A stretch of DNA of 64,000 nt from NCBI GenBank assembly GCA_964496595.1, contig CAZCAI010000002.1:1-64000 (forward strand), read 5' to 3'. The translations under genes and the position numbers were made by a program. Origin of the DNA: JAAAOZ01 sp964496595 (lineage in GTDB: Bacteria; Chloroflexota; Anaerolineae; B4-G1; SLSP01). The notes below the pieces were generated by a model. The model saw nothing but the letters and a program-made list of their open reading frames with translations, did not search any database and was not told the origin of the DNA. Of this stretch, positions 6,627-15,090 are shown in pieces (the stretch's first letter is position 1; each line of letters opens with the position of its first letter).

Positions 6627-8276
6627 ATGAATCAGGCATTTAAGCCCCTAATCAAATCTCGTTTCGCTCTGATAATCTTAATGATCCTCAGTGTGTGGCT
6701 TTCCTCGTGCGCCGGCACTGTCGAAATGGACATCACCGTATATTCCGGCGACCGGTATCAACAGGAGATGATTCTCACCTTTGCCGAAGAAATGGTGGAA
6801 CTTTCGGGGGGCATAGAAGAGATCGAGCGCCTGCTGGACGAAATGGTCGCCGAAGCGGAAGCCGAAGGAGGAAGTATCAGTTGGCGACAAGTAAAAAGTC
6901 GGCAAGATGATACTATCCAGTACGAAATCCAGCAGGAGATTACGGACATCACGAACGCAAGCACCGATGGGTTCCGGTGGGAAGAAATCGACCACAACGA
7001 TAGCCGGGCTTACAGATTCGAGTATGCCAATATTTCCGATATGGACATGTACTTTCAAGATTTCACCCTCACCCTTCACGCCGGCAAGATACTGGAGAGC
7101 AATGGGGAAGAGGTGGATGCACGTACTGCGCAATGGAAAAATCCAAGCCAATACTCATCCCCTTACGCGATTGTACAACCCAAAAGCGTTGCGGCATGGC
7201 TCCCCTTGGCCGCCGGTCTCTTATTCCTTGCGGCTATCGGAATTGTACTCTTCCTGCTCCGGTCGGGACGCTTGCAAGAGTGGTTCTCTGCGGGGATCTC
7301 AACTGGCAAATGGCGCGTGCAGGCGATGAAATTAAGCAATGAACATACCCATCTGGAAAAGGACAAGAAACAATTAGTCTCTGAATTGGGGGCCAAGGCC
7401 TGGTCCGCGCGCGTCACGCACCCCGATTATGAAGATCTCTACAATCAATTGGAAACGCTAGATGAGCAACGGGCCGAACTGAAAGAACAGCGAGAAACGG
7501 CCGCGCAACAATTACAAGAAGTACAGCAAACGTACGGCCAAACCGAATCCGAATACGCAACCCGCATCAACAACCTGCAAGAGGAGCTCAAAAACACCAA
7601 GAACCATCTCGAACAAATCCGTTCGGATAAAGCCTCCTTTGAGAAGCAGGAGAAAAAGGCGCAGAAAAATCGAGAGGAGACCCAGGCAGAAATTCAATCG
7701 CTGCGGGATAGATTATCTCAAGTGCCCGCCTCGGATGCGCCGGAAGCGGATGAGCAATCCACAACCCTCACCAACGCAATTGCGGCGCTTGAGCAATCCC
7801 TATCCCAAATGGCGGATGAGATATCACATCTGCAATCAGAGATTCAGCGCTCGGAGACGGAGCAACAGCCCCTGGCAGAAAAAGTCGATCATCTGAAGCA
7901 AAAAATTGAACAAGAGCAAGCGGAAAAACGCGAGGTTTTAGCCCCCTTAGATCGCCAAATAGTGACGCTGCAAGAAGAAATCAAAGCCACCGACAAACAG
8001 CTCTCTGCGGTCACTCAAGAGATGACGCCCCTCATTGACAATCTGGGGTCGTATGTAGATCGCGCGCGACCCGAATCCCCGGCGTTATCTGAGCTATACG
8101 CGAAGCTCGACCAAGCCTATCGCGAGTTAGCCGGCGCCTCTCAGCAACAGGATCTGCTGAAAGCGCGGATAGGCGCGGCCGATGCGGGCGCAGTGCGGAA
8201 CTTCTATCTATTCATCGGCGGTATGGGCATCGTGTTGATCCTGATTATCGCCTTGTTAATGATTGGCTTAAAATAA
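6627..8276 (+). CDS. Lipoprotein with LppM/DUF3153-like outer domain, membrane segment, long coiled coil and C-terminal anchor
   Basis: A 549-aa protein beginning with a lipoprotein signal (hydrophobic core then LSSC, lipid-modified Cys about residue 29). Residues ~30-185 form an exported domain whose end, LTLHAGKILESNGEEV...TAQW, resembles the LppM/DUF3153 consensus. A membrane segment lies at about 188-211, then a Glu/Gln/Lys-rich coiled coil at ~230-510 with clear heptads, and a final membrane segment at about 527-548. With the lipid outside, the coiled coil would be cytoplasmic and pinned to the membrane at both ends. The ATG at 6627 is chosen because AAAAGGAGATTTCCACG precedes it; a longer in-frame extension from 6480 lacks a signal peptide. 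The function is unknown. Confidence 0.72.
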   Translation: MNQAFKPLIKSRFALIILMILSVWLSSCAGTVEMDITVYSGDRYQQEMILTFAEEMVELSGGIEEIERLLDEMVAEAEAEGGSISWRQVKSRQDDTIQYEIQQEITDITNASTDGFRWEEIDHNDSRAYRFEYANISDMDMYFQDFTLTLHAGKILESNGEEVDARTAQWKNPSQYSSPYAIVQPKSVAAWLPLAAGLLFLAAIGIVLFLLRSGRLQEWFSAGISTGKWRVQAMKLSNEHTHLEKDKKQLVSELGAKAWSARVTHPDYEDLYNQLETLDEQRAELKEQRETAAQQLQEVQQTYGQTESEYATRINNLQEELKNTKNHLEQIRSDKASFEKQEKKAQKNREETQAEIQSLRDRLSQVPASDAPEADEQSTTLTNAIAALEQSLSQMADEISHLQSEIQRSETEQQPLAEKVDHLKQKIEQEQAEKREVLAPLDRQIVTLQEEIKATDKQLSAVTQEMTPLIDNLGSYVDRARPESPALSELYAKLDQAYRELAGASQQQDLLKARIGAADAGAVRNFYLFIGGMGIVLILIIALLMIGLK

Positions 8277-8302
8277 CCCCCTCACTACCCAAAAACACAA
8301 AC

Positions 8303-8344
8303 AGCGGGAGCAGAGGATGCACCTCCGCTCCCGCTGATCTTTTT
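8303..8344. terminator. Bidirectional terminator between convergent genes
   Basis: The inverted repeat AGCGGGAGC (8303-8311) / GCTCCCGCT (8327-8335) forms a strong GC stem, with extra GAGG/CCTC pairing inside. The plus strand continues into GATCTTTTTCC, and on the minus strand the stem is followed by GTTTGTGTTTTTGGG. It can end both the lipoprotein gene and the dynamin-like gene. Confidence 0.8.
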
Positions 8345-8365
8345 CCCCAGGCGGCCCGCAGCCCG

Positions 8366-10099
8366 CTACATACTATCGATCTCCTCCTGCTGGCGCTCCA
8401 GCCACTTCTGGATGATCTCGAACTCCTCGCGGGCATTCTCCAGATGCTTCCGCTCCGAGCGGATGAAGCGCGTGTAGGGCGCGATGGCGGCATCGATCTC
8501 GCGCAGGCTGCGCGCTAACTCCTTGTCGAATTGAGCGCTCAGCACATGCACCAACTGATCGCGCATCATGGCGATGTTCTCCTTCAGCTCTTGCTTGAGC
8601 CGCCGCCGTTTGTGCGGGATGACGAACAAGCCCATCACGGCGACGGATCCCGCCGCGATAATGCCGGTCAAGTCGGCTGCCGCCGTCGTCGCCAATGTGG
8701 TGACGATGGCGCCCAATCCAATCGCGCCCATCTCTACCAGCGCCGTGCCGGCTACCGCCTGCTGCATCGATTCCGCAATCCGATCCGCCTCATCATCCTC
8801 ATCGTAATTCATCGTCGTCTGCTGCACCACGCGGCTCACACCCTCGATCAGGCGCGTGCGATCATAGGCGAAAGAGCCGCCTACCTGCCCCACTATGTGA
8901 TCGGCGTGCTTCTCGCGTCGGCTGTTGACATGCTCCATCACCGCTTGCCACTGATGTAACGTGCAGGCCACCAGCCAATCAACCAATTCATTGACGCGCG
9001 TTTCGATGATTTGAGGCGCATCATCGATGACCTGACGCTCGAAATCCTCGCCCAACTTATCCCGATTGATCAGATCAAAGATACGCCCCAGGCGAATCGT
9101 CTCATCGAAGTACGCCATCCCCCGGCTCTCGAACTCGTAGAGCACATTATCCACATCTGATAACCGCATCTTGAAATTCGTGCGCATATCCTCCTCATAC
9201 ATGCGCAACTCGCGCTCCACATCCGCCAGCACCTTGAAATCCTCCCGCAATAAGATCAACCGATCTTCAATAATCTCTAAATAGCGCTGGGACAGATGCA
9301 CACCCACGCCGATGGGATTGCTCAACTTGAGACGGATGCGCTCTTCCTCATCCAACGTGTCAATGATGTAGCGCTCCAGCGCCGGGAAGCCACTCTCCGC
9401 CAGCAGCGCCTCATCCTCCGCCTCCTTAGCCTGTAACGCCATCCGCGCCGAGATGGGGAAAATCTCCGGCTCGAAGCCCAGCAACGACTCAGCGTTCTTC
9501 GCGATGAACGACTCAATATCCGCGACATCGTCCGCCCCTTCCAAGATATCGACCTTGTTGAGGATCACGATGACCTTCTTGCCCCACTTGCGGATGCGAT
9601 CCATAAAGACGCGCTCGCTCTCCGTAAAAGGCCGATCCACCGAGGTGACGAAGAGCACCAGATCGGAGCGGGGGACAAACTCCTGGGTGAGGGTCTCGTG
9701 CTCGCGATGGATGGCGTTGGTGCCCGGCGTATCCACGATGTTGATCTCTTCTAATAGCCCGACCGGGGCCGTATAAACATCCACCGCCGACTCGAACGCC
9801 ACCCGCTCGAAGCGCGGGCCATTCTTGAGAAGCTGAATACGCGAGGTTGTCGGCGTGACGCCCTCCTCCAGCCATTTCTTGCCGAAAAGGGCATTAATGA
9901 AAGCGCTCTTCCCCGCGTTGAACTCCCCCACAACGACCAGGAGAAACAGCTCATCAAGTTGGCGCACCGAGCGCTCCAATGTCGCGCGATCCTCGGCGGA
10001 CGCGCCGAATTTAGCCAGCGCAAGCTGGAAGCTCGTGAGCCAGTGGCGCTCAACGTTGAGTAGGATTTCTTGCTGTTCCGTCAGGATCTTACGATGCAT
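8366..10099 (-). CDS. Bacterial dynamin-like GTPase
   Basis: A 577-aa large GTPase of the dynamin superfamily, which self-assembles on membranes for remodelling, fusion or damage repair. The GTPase motifs are complete: G1 GEFNAGKS (58-65), G2 threonines in TPTTS (~82-86), G3 DTPG (123-126) and G4 NKVD (181-184). A long helical stalk follows. Two adjacent hydrophobic stretches around residues 440-500 (GAIGLGAIVTTLATTAAADL, GSVAVMGLFVIP) could insert in the membrane, as in BDLP-type proteins. The ATG at 10099 has AGGAGG 5 bases upstream; a longer frame to 10168 overlaps the aldo/keto reductase gene. It lies 19 bp downstream of that gene, as the last member of a minus-strand operon. Confidence 0.85.
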   Translation of the reverse strand: MHRKILTEQQEILLNVERHWLTSFQLALAKFGASAEDRATLERSVRQLDELFLLVVVGEFNAGKSAFINALFGKKWLEEGVTPTTSRIQLLKNGPRFERVAFESAVDVYTAPVGLLEEINIVDTPGTNAIHREHETLTQEFVPRSDLVLFVTSVDRPFTESERVFMDRIRKWGKKVIVILNKVDILEGADDVADIESFIAKNAESLLGFEPEIFPISARMALQAKEAEDEALLAESGFPALERYIIDTLDEEERIRLKLSNPIGVGVHLSQRYLEIIEDRLILLREDFKVLADVERELRMYEEDMRTNFKMRLSDVDNVLYEFESRGMAYFDETIRLGRIFDLINRDKLGEDFERQVIDDAPQIIETRVNELVDWLVACTLHQWQAVMEHVNSRREKHADHIVGQVGGSFAYDRTRLIEGVSRVVQQTTMNYDEDDEADRIAESMQQAVAGTALVEMGAIGLGAIVTTLATTAAADLTGIIAAGSVAVMGLFVIPHKRRRLKQELKENIAMMRDQLVHVLSAQFDKELARSLREIDAAIAPYTRFIRSERKHLENAREEFEIIQKWLERQQEEIDSM

Positions 10100-10118
10100 A
10101 TCGACCTCCTGTCCTGCA

Positions 10119-11078
10119 TCAATCCATGGCCCAGGCGCTGAGATCATCCAACGCCGCGACCTCGTCATCTGTCAGGCGCCAGCCCAGCGCGCCGGCGTTC
10201 TGCTCCACGTGGCGCACGCTCTTGACGCCGGGGATGGGCGCCGCGCCCTTGCAGATCGTCCAGTTCAGTGCAACCTGGACGGGCGTCTTATCGCCGTGCG
10301 CCGCGCCAATCTCCCGCATCTCTGCGATCAAGGGCTGCACGCGCTCCAGAAACTCGCGATTATAGATCCGCGAGCGAGGGCCGGGCGGCGGATTCTCCGG
10401 TGTATATTTGCCGGACAAAATCCCCTTGGCCAGTGGACTGTACGCGATCAGCGTCACATCTAAATCACGGCAAAGTTGGAGCACGCCGTTGATCTCCGGC
10501 TGACGATGCAGGAGACTGTACTCCACTTGATTCGAGGCCAGCGGCACACCTCGCGAGGCCAGTTCACGATGCGCCTTGCCCATTTGGACCAAATCGTAAT
10601 TCGAGACGCCGACCGAGCGCACCAAGCCGTCGGCCACAGCATCAGCCAGCGCATCCATCCACGCAGCGATCGGGATCGGCGGCAGGGGAAAGTGCATCTG
10701 ATACAGATCGACCCGCGCCATATCTAAGCGCTTCAAGCTGTGGCGCAGCGCGCGACGCAGGAAGAACTTACCCAATCGAAACGGGAACGGCATAAATTTG
10801 GAGCCTATGACCAGATCCTCTGGCGCGACCTCCGGATCTTCGCGGATGAAGCGCCCTAACATCCGCTCGGAACGCCCCAGACCGTAGACCTCCGCTGTAT
10901 CGAAGAAATTCACGCCCGATGCGATCACCGCCTCGAAGGCTGCGCGCAGATCCGATTCGCCATACTCCTTGCCGTAGCCCCACATCACCGGATCGCCCCA
11001 GGCCCACGTCCCGAAGCCCAGCGGGGAAATTTCAATATCCGTCGCTCCTAACTTTATGCGATCTAGCATCTCGGCCAT
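10119..11078 (-). CDS. Aldo/keto reductase
   Basis: A 319-aa NAD(P)H-dependent oxidoreductase with the (beta/alpha)8 aldo/keto reductase fold, reducing aldehydes or ketones. The catalytic tetrad is present: Asp60 and Tyr65 in FFDTAEVYG, Lys94 in GSKF, and His129 in YQMHF. Cofactor-binding motifs GVSNYD and IPGVKSVRHVEQNAGA are also visible. It is closest in pattern to plant-type pyridoxal or auxin-induced AKRs and the E. coli YajO/Tas groups. The start ATG overlaps the stop of the lactate dehydrogenase gene (TAATG), so translation is coupled. The substrate is unknown. Confidence 0.88.
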   Translation of the reverse strand: MAEMLDRIKLGATDIEISPLGFGTWAWGDPVMWGYGKEYGESDLRAAFEAVIASGVNFFDTAEVYGLGRSERMLGRFIREDPEVAPEDLVIGSKFMPFPFRLGKFFLRRALRHSLKRLDMARVDLYQMHFPLPPIPIAAWMDALADAVADGLVRSVGVSNYDLVQMGKAHRELASRGVPLASNQVEYSLLHRQPEINGVLQLCRDLDVTLIAYSPLAKGILSGKYTPENPPPGPRSRIYNREFLERVQPLIAEMREIGAAHGDKTPVQVALNWTICKGAAPIPGVKSVRHVEQNAGALGWRLTDDEVAALDDLSAWAMD

Positions 11079-12025
11079 TATGCCTTCTCCGTGACGTGCT
11101 CAATTGCCCGGCGAATCACCTCGGCGCTGTTGCGCAACGCCTCCGTCTCCTCGGCATCCAGGTGCAGCGGCAAGGTGGCCAGGATGCCATCTCCGCCGAC
11201 CAGGTGCGGTAGGGAGAGCGTCACATCCTCCACACCCTCGACCTCCGCCATCGGCGCGCAGACGGTCAACAGCGCCCGGTGATCGTGCCCGATAACATCG
11301 ACGATGTGCGCCAGCGCGCTCCCGATCCCATAGTAGGTCGCGCCCTTGCCCGCAATGATCTCATAGGCGGCATTGCGCACCGCGTCGTCGATCTCCTGCT
11401 GCTTCTCGGCGCTTAGATCGATGCCGCAGGCGCGCACATACTCCGGCAAAGGCAAACCGCCCACATCCACCAGCGACCAGGTCAACACCTCAGAATCGCC
11501 GTGCTCACCCACGACGTAGCCGTGCACGTGTTGCGCATCGACGCCCAAATGCGCGCCCAGCAGTGCGCGAAAGCGCGCCGTATCTAAGGTCGTGCCGGAG
11601 CCGAGCACACGCTGGCGGGGCGCGCCCAACTCTTCCGCCGTGGCCGCCGCCAGATGCACCATCACATCCACCGGGTTGGTGGTGATAAGCAACACCGCCT
11701 CCGGCGCGTACTCAAGCACCTGGGGCACAATCTGACGGATGATCGCCGCGTTGCGTCCCACCAACTCCAGGCGCGATTCGCCCGGCTTCTGGCTCACACC
11801 GGCGGTGATGATCACCACCTCGCAGCCGGCCAGATCCGCGTAGCCGCCGGCGCGCACATCGGCCGGATGTACAAAAGGCGCCGCGTGCAAAATATCGGCG
11901 GCCTCCGCCTCCGCCCGCGTCCGATTCAGATCGACCAGCACAATATCGCTCGCCACGCCGCGCATCACCAGCGCATACGCCGCCGTCGAACCGACAAAAC
12001 CAGTTCCTACAATACCAACTTTCAT
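11078..12025 (-). CDS. ldh: L-lactate dehydrogenase
   Basis: A 315-aa NAD-dependent 2-hydroxyacid dehydrogenase of the LDH/MDH family. The Rossmann motif GTGFVG lies at 7-12. The specificity loop reads AGVSQKPGESR, with Gln79 where malate dehydrogenases have Arg, indicating lactate/pyruvate. The active-site His175 is in GEHGDSE, paired with Asp147, and the substrate Arg151 follows. It would regenerate NAD+ during fermentation or oxidise lactate. It is flanked by overlapping genes on both sides (ATGA with the response regulator, TAATG with the aldo/keto reductase), so the three are one operon. Confidence 0.9.
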   Translation of the reverse strand: MKVGIVGTGFVGSTAAYALVMRGVASDIVLVDLNRTRAEAEAADILHAAPFVHPADVRAGGYADLAGCEVVIITAGVSQKPGESRLELVGRNAAIIRQIVPQVLEYAPEAVLLITTNPVDVMVHLAAATAEELGAPRQRVLGSGTTLDTARFRALLGAHLGVDAQHVHGYVVGEHGDSEVLTWSLVDVGGLPLPEYVRACGIDLSAEKQQEIDDAVRNAAYEIIAGKGATYYGIGSALAHIVDVIGHDHRALLTVCAPMAEVEGVEDVTLSLPHLVGGDGILATLPLHLDAEETEALRNSAEVIRRAIEHVTEKA

Positions 12026-12429
12026 CGCTCCTCCTTATCCCGACCCGCTTGTGTACCGGAAGAACCCATACGACACGCCTCCTGAATCGCCTCCAAGAGC
12101 TGATCCATATCAAACGGCTTGGCGATGCACCGATCCGCGCCCATCTCCAACGCCCGTTTTTCATTCTTAGAGTTCGTCCACGCCGACAGTACAATGATGG
12201 GTATATGGCTGATCTCATTATCCGCCCGAATTTTCTCAATGGTCTGGAACCCATCCATCTGCGGCATCTTCAAATCCATCAAAATCACATCGGGATGCCC
12301 CGCCTTGGCCTTCTCATACCCGATCACGCCATTGCGCGCCAACTCAACATCGATGCTCGCCAACTTCAACAGATGGTTGATCAGCTCTCGTTGAGAAGGT
12401 TGATCTTCTACATATAATACTTTGACCAT
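12022..12429 (-). CDS. Stand-alone CheY-like response regulator
   Basis: A 135-aa single receiver domain with no output domain. The acidic pocket (Glu8, Asp9), the phosphoacceptor Asp52 in VILMDLKMPQMDG, the switch Ser in IIVLSAW and the conserved Lys in CIAKPF are all present, so it should be phosphorylatable. The ATG at 12429 follows GGAGGGTGGCAAG; a longer frame exists to 12501 but runs into the upstream glycosyltransferase gene. It overlaps ldh by 4 bp. No histidine kinase is encoded nearby, so its partner is elsewhere. It probably acts through protein-protein contacts. Confidence 0.85.
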   Translation of the reverse strand: MVKVLYVEDQPSQRELINHLLKLASIDVELARNGVIGYEKAKAGHPDVILMDLKMPQMDGFQTIEKIRADNEISHIPIIVLSAWTNSKNEKRALEMGADRCIAKPFDMDQLLEAIQEACRMGSSGTQAGRDKEER

Positions 12430-12497
12430 CTTGCCACCCTCCACTTTTAAGTCCCGACCTGTGCGGGGGACCGCCCCCCCCAACTGAAACGATACTG

Positions 12498-14414
12498 TCA
12501 AGGTCCGATTTCAACCTGGGTTAAAGGAAACGCATCTCCGATAACCTGCCCCTCTTGGGTGATGGGGAGCCGCGTCCCGCCGAAATCATACATGCCCGCA
12601 TAGAGTGTATAATGACCAGGGGCTAACGAAGCGGGCAACCACACGCCATAGCGATCCACGATGCGCTCGTTGACCGGCCAGCGATCCGTGGGCCAAAAGC
12701 CGCCCCTCGGTTCCGCATCCACCTGCGCAGCTAACGCGCTATTCGCATCCAACAGATGCACAAAGATCTTGTACCGCGTCGCAGGCGGCGCTTCCGCGCG
12801 CCAAAAGAGCGTCAAGGGGATCACATCGCCCGCCGCGTAGATCTGTTTTGGCAACGCATACCCTTCTAGTCGAATCGCGTCGCCCAACCGGGCGGACAAC
12901 GACGTCGCCGGGCTGATCGGCAACGGCCCTGTCCCATAGCGCGCCAATCGCACCTGCCCGATCCAGCGATCGTCCGCCTTGTAGGCCAACTGCGCCAACA
13001 ACGGCTCGATGCGCCGCTCCGGGTCCGATTCCGTATCCCCCCAGAAGAGGACGAAGAGCCGGGGGTGCTGCTCCACAATCTCCTCGATCCACGCCCGCGC
13101 TTCCAACTGCGTAGGACGATAGGGCGCTGGATAGACCGCCATCGGGCCGCGATAGTAGTAGGTGAAGACCTCCCACTGATTCGGCGCGCTCAAGAGCACC
13201 GCGTCTTCGGGCCGCCCTTGTTCCGCGATGTGGGCCGCGATCCCGCGATAGTCGTCTCGCGCGTAGGCCGGATCGGTGTAGAGATGGTGCAGCGCCACAA
13301 TTTGCGTCGGCAGCAGCGCCAAAAGCAGCCCCAGCCCCATCCAGCGCCGGCGAGCATCCTTTAATGGCAAGGCCAACGTCACGCCCAGCGGCCCCACCGA
13401 CATCATCAAAAATTTAAGGTAAGCGGGTCGATAAAGGCCAAACCCCGCGATCAGTAGCGCGGGCAGCAGCGCCATACTCACAGCCGCGAGGGCTTCGTTT
13501 AGCGGACGGGGATCTAACGATCCCCTTGGAGCGATTAGCGATTCCTTGAGAGCGGATAGCGATTCCGCGACCCCGGCCAACGCCAAGAGCAGGAGCACGC
13601 CCAGCGGCGCGCCCCACATCCACCAGGGCAGCGTGTCGCGAGGCAACGTCACGCCCGCGACCAACGTGCGCGCCAGGGCGGGAGCCGCGGCCTCCGCCGC
13701 CAGATCCGGCGGGCGCCAGCCGCTCGCCCGCAGCGCGATCGGCGCCCAGGGCGCGAAGAGCACGCCCGCCAGCGCGTGCGCCACAATCCACACCCCCAAG
13801 GTTCGCCAGCGTCGACGGCCCCTGACAAAATCGAGCAGCCACAGCAGGCCAAAAGCCGCGTTCAGGCTCGCCAGCGCCAGGATATAGGCATATTGCGTGT
13901 ACAATCCCAGCGCGATGCACAACGTCAACCGAACAATCCACCGGGCGGGCGATTTCGAGATCGGACGGGACGCGGCCCCGAGCGTCAGCACGGAGACCAG
14001 GCCCAACAGCGCGTACATCCGCGCCTCCTGGCCGTAGTAGACCGCCAGCGGATGCGCCGCCACGAAGAGCGCCGCGCCTATTGCAGCCCAGCGCCCACCG
14101 GCGCGTCGCGCCGCCGAGGCCGTCACAGCGACGGTGAGCACCCCGCACAGCGCCGAAAATCCCCGCAACGCGAATTCCGATTCGCCCGCGAGCGCGCGCC
14201 AGCCGTGCAAGAGCACATAATAGCCGGGCGGATGGATATCGCCAGCCGCGCCCGCGATGATCAGAGAAAACGGGCGCTCGACCAATCGCGCCGTGTTGCC
14301 CTCATCATTCCAAAAGGATTGCGCCGTCAAGCCGTAGAAGCGCAGGGCCATCGCCAGCACCAACAGCGCCAACAGGAGCCAGCGCTCAAGAGCAAATCGC
14401 CGCGCCGTGATCAA
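12498..14414 (-). CDS. GT39/PMT-like membrane glycosyltransferase
   Basis: About 638 aa. This is a polytopic membrane protein of the GT-C superfamily (ArnT/PMT/GT39 type), which transfers sugars from polyprenyl-phosphate donors at the outer face of the membrane. The N-terminal membrane segment is followed by the diagnostic acidic loop FWNDEGNTARL and by DIHPPGYYVLLHGW. About ten more hydrophobic helices occupy residues 90-430, then a soluble C-terminal domain. The start is uncertain: TTG at 14414 overlaps the stop of the upstream threonylcarbamoyl-AMP synthase gene but has no clear ribosome site; TTG at 14501 would add 29 residues. A string of GGATC-type palindromes (13508-13568) adds an in-frame segment in a loop. 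Confidence 0.8.
   Translation of the reverse strand: MITARRFALERWLLLALLVLAMALRFYGLTAQSFWNDEGNTARLVERPFSLIIAGAAGDIHPPGYYVLLHGWRALAGESEFALRGFSALCGVLTVAVTASAARRAGGRWAAIGAALFVAAHPLAVYYGQEARMYALLGLVSVLTLGAASRPISKSPARWIVRLTLCIALGLYTQYAYILALASLNAAFGLLWLLDFVRGRRRWRTLGVWIVAHALAGVLFAPWAPIALRASGWRPPDLAAEAAAPALARTLVAGVTLPRDTLPWWMWGAPLGVLLLLALAGVAESLSALKESLIAPRGSLDPRPLNEALAAVSMALLPALLIAGFGLYRPAYLKFLMMSVGPLGVTLALPLKDARRRWMGLGLLLALLPTQIVALHHLYTDPAYARDDYRGIAAHIAEQGRPEDAVLLSAPNQWEVFTYYYRGPMAVYPAPYRPTQLEARAWIEEIVEQHPRLFVLFWGDTESDPERRIEPLLAQLAYKADDRWIGQVRLARYGTGPLPISPATSLSARLGDAIRLEGYALPKQIYAAGDVIPLTLFWRAEAPPATRYKIFVHLLDANSALAAQVDAEPRGGFWPTDRWPVNERIVDRYGVWLPASLAPGHYTLYAGMYDFGGTRLPITQEGQVIGDAFPLTQVEIGP
13508..13568. 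repeat. Palindromic repeat F cluster inside the glycosyltransferase gene
   Basis: Three units of about 20 bp lie head to tail: GGGGATCTAACGATCCCC at 13508-13525, GCGATTAGCGATTCC near 13531-13545 and GCGGATAGCGATTCCGC near 13552-13568. They translate in frame to SALKESLIAPRGSLDPRP on the minus strand, in a loop between membrane helices. The same palindrome type occurs between genes at 21603-21622, 51022-51038 and 51046-51067. Confidence 0.65.
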
Positions 14415-15040
14415 TCTTTGACAAACGGAGCGAGACACGCGCGAATTTTGTCCTCGGAGATAACGCCGCGCCGGAGGATTTTCGGCGGCGACGCGACACA
14501 ATCCACAATCGTCGAAGGAATGCCTAAGGGTGACTGGCCGCCATTCAAAATCAAGCCGACCTCCTCCGCGAAAAAATCCGCCGCCTCTTGGGCCGTGATC
14601 GCCGGGGGATACCCCGAACGAATCGCGCCGGTGACTATCAAATAGCCACCGGTCGCCTCCAACAACGGCATTAAATCGGGATAGTGAGGGACGCGCAGCG
14701 CAATGGGGCTGGCCCGCAACATCGCGCTCTCATTGGGGCCGGGGGCCAGAATGATGGTCAAAGCGCCGGGCCAAAATCGTTGCGCCAGGCGCTGGGCCGC
14801 GGGCGTCGGGCGCGCCAACGTCTCCATATAGCTGCTGTCTGCCATCAAAAACGGGATCGCCGGCTCCGGCTTGCGCCCTCGCACCTCATAGATGAGATCA
14901 ATACTCCCCGGGGATCGCGGCAGCGCCACGAGGCCGTAGATGGTATCGGTTGGCGCGATGATCAGCTCCCCGGCCTCAAGAGCAGTGACAGCTTGCGCAA
15001 CAGCATCAGGATCACGAATCGATAGAATTGGCGCGTCCAA
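14411..15040 (-). CDS. Sua5/YciO/YrdC family L-threonylcarbamoyladenylate synthase-like protein
   Basis: A 209-aa protein with the YrdC fold, which makes threonylcarbamoyl-AMP for the t6A37 modification of tRNA. Visible family motifs are IIAPTDTIYGLVA near residue 30, RGRKPEPAIPFL near 55-66, FWPGALTIIL near 90 and GIPSTIVD near 177. The usual PSAN-SG motif, whose Ser and Asn help bind ATP, instead reads VTGAIRSG, so catalytic activity is open to question. The start is TTG at 15040 with GGAGG five bases upstream. tsaD, encoding the partner of the t6A pathway, lies at 21649. A non-catalytic YciO-like role is the main alternative. Confidence 0.8.
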   Translation of the reverse strand: MDAPILSIRDPDAVAQAVTALEAGELIIAPTDTIYGLVALPRSPGSIDLIYEVRGRKPEPAIPFLMADSSYMETLARPTPAAQRLAQRFWPGALTIILAPGPNESAMLRASPIALRVPHYPDLMPLLEATGGYLIVTGAIRSGYPPAITAQEAADFFAEEVGLILNGGQSPLGIPSTIVDCVASPPKILRRGVISEDKIRACLAPFVKD

Positions 15041-15054
15041 AGCATCCTCCGAAA

Positions 15055-15090
15055 ATTAGTCGTGTAGTCAAATAGTCGGGTGGTCAGTCG
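15055..15090. repeat. 8-bp tandem repeat of TAGTCAAA type
   Basis: TAGTCAAATAGTC followed by diverged TGGTCAGTCG units fills the short interval between the HAD gene end and the threonylcarbamoyl-AMP synthase start. The same unit occurs upstream of ybaB (17762-17836). Confidence 0.5.
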
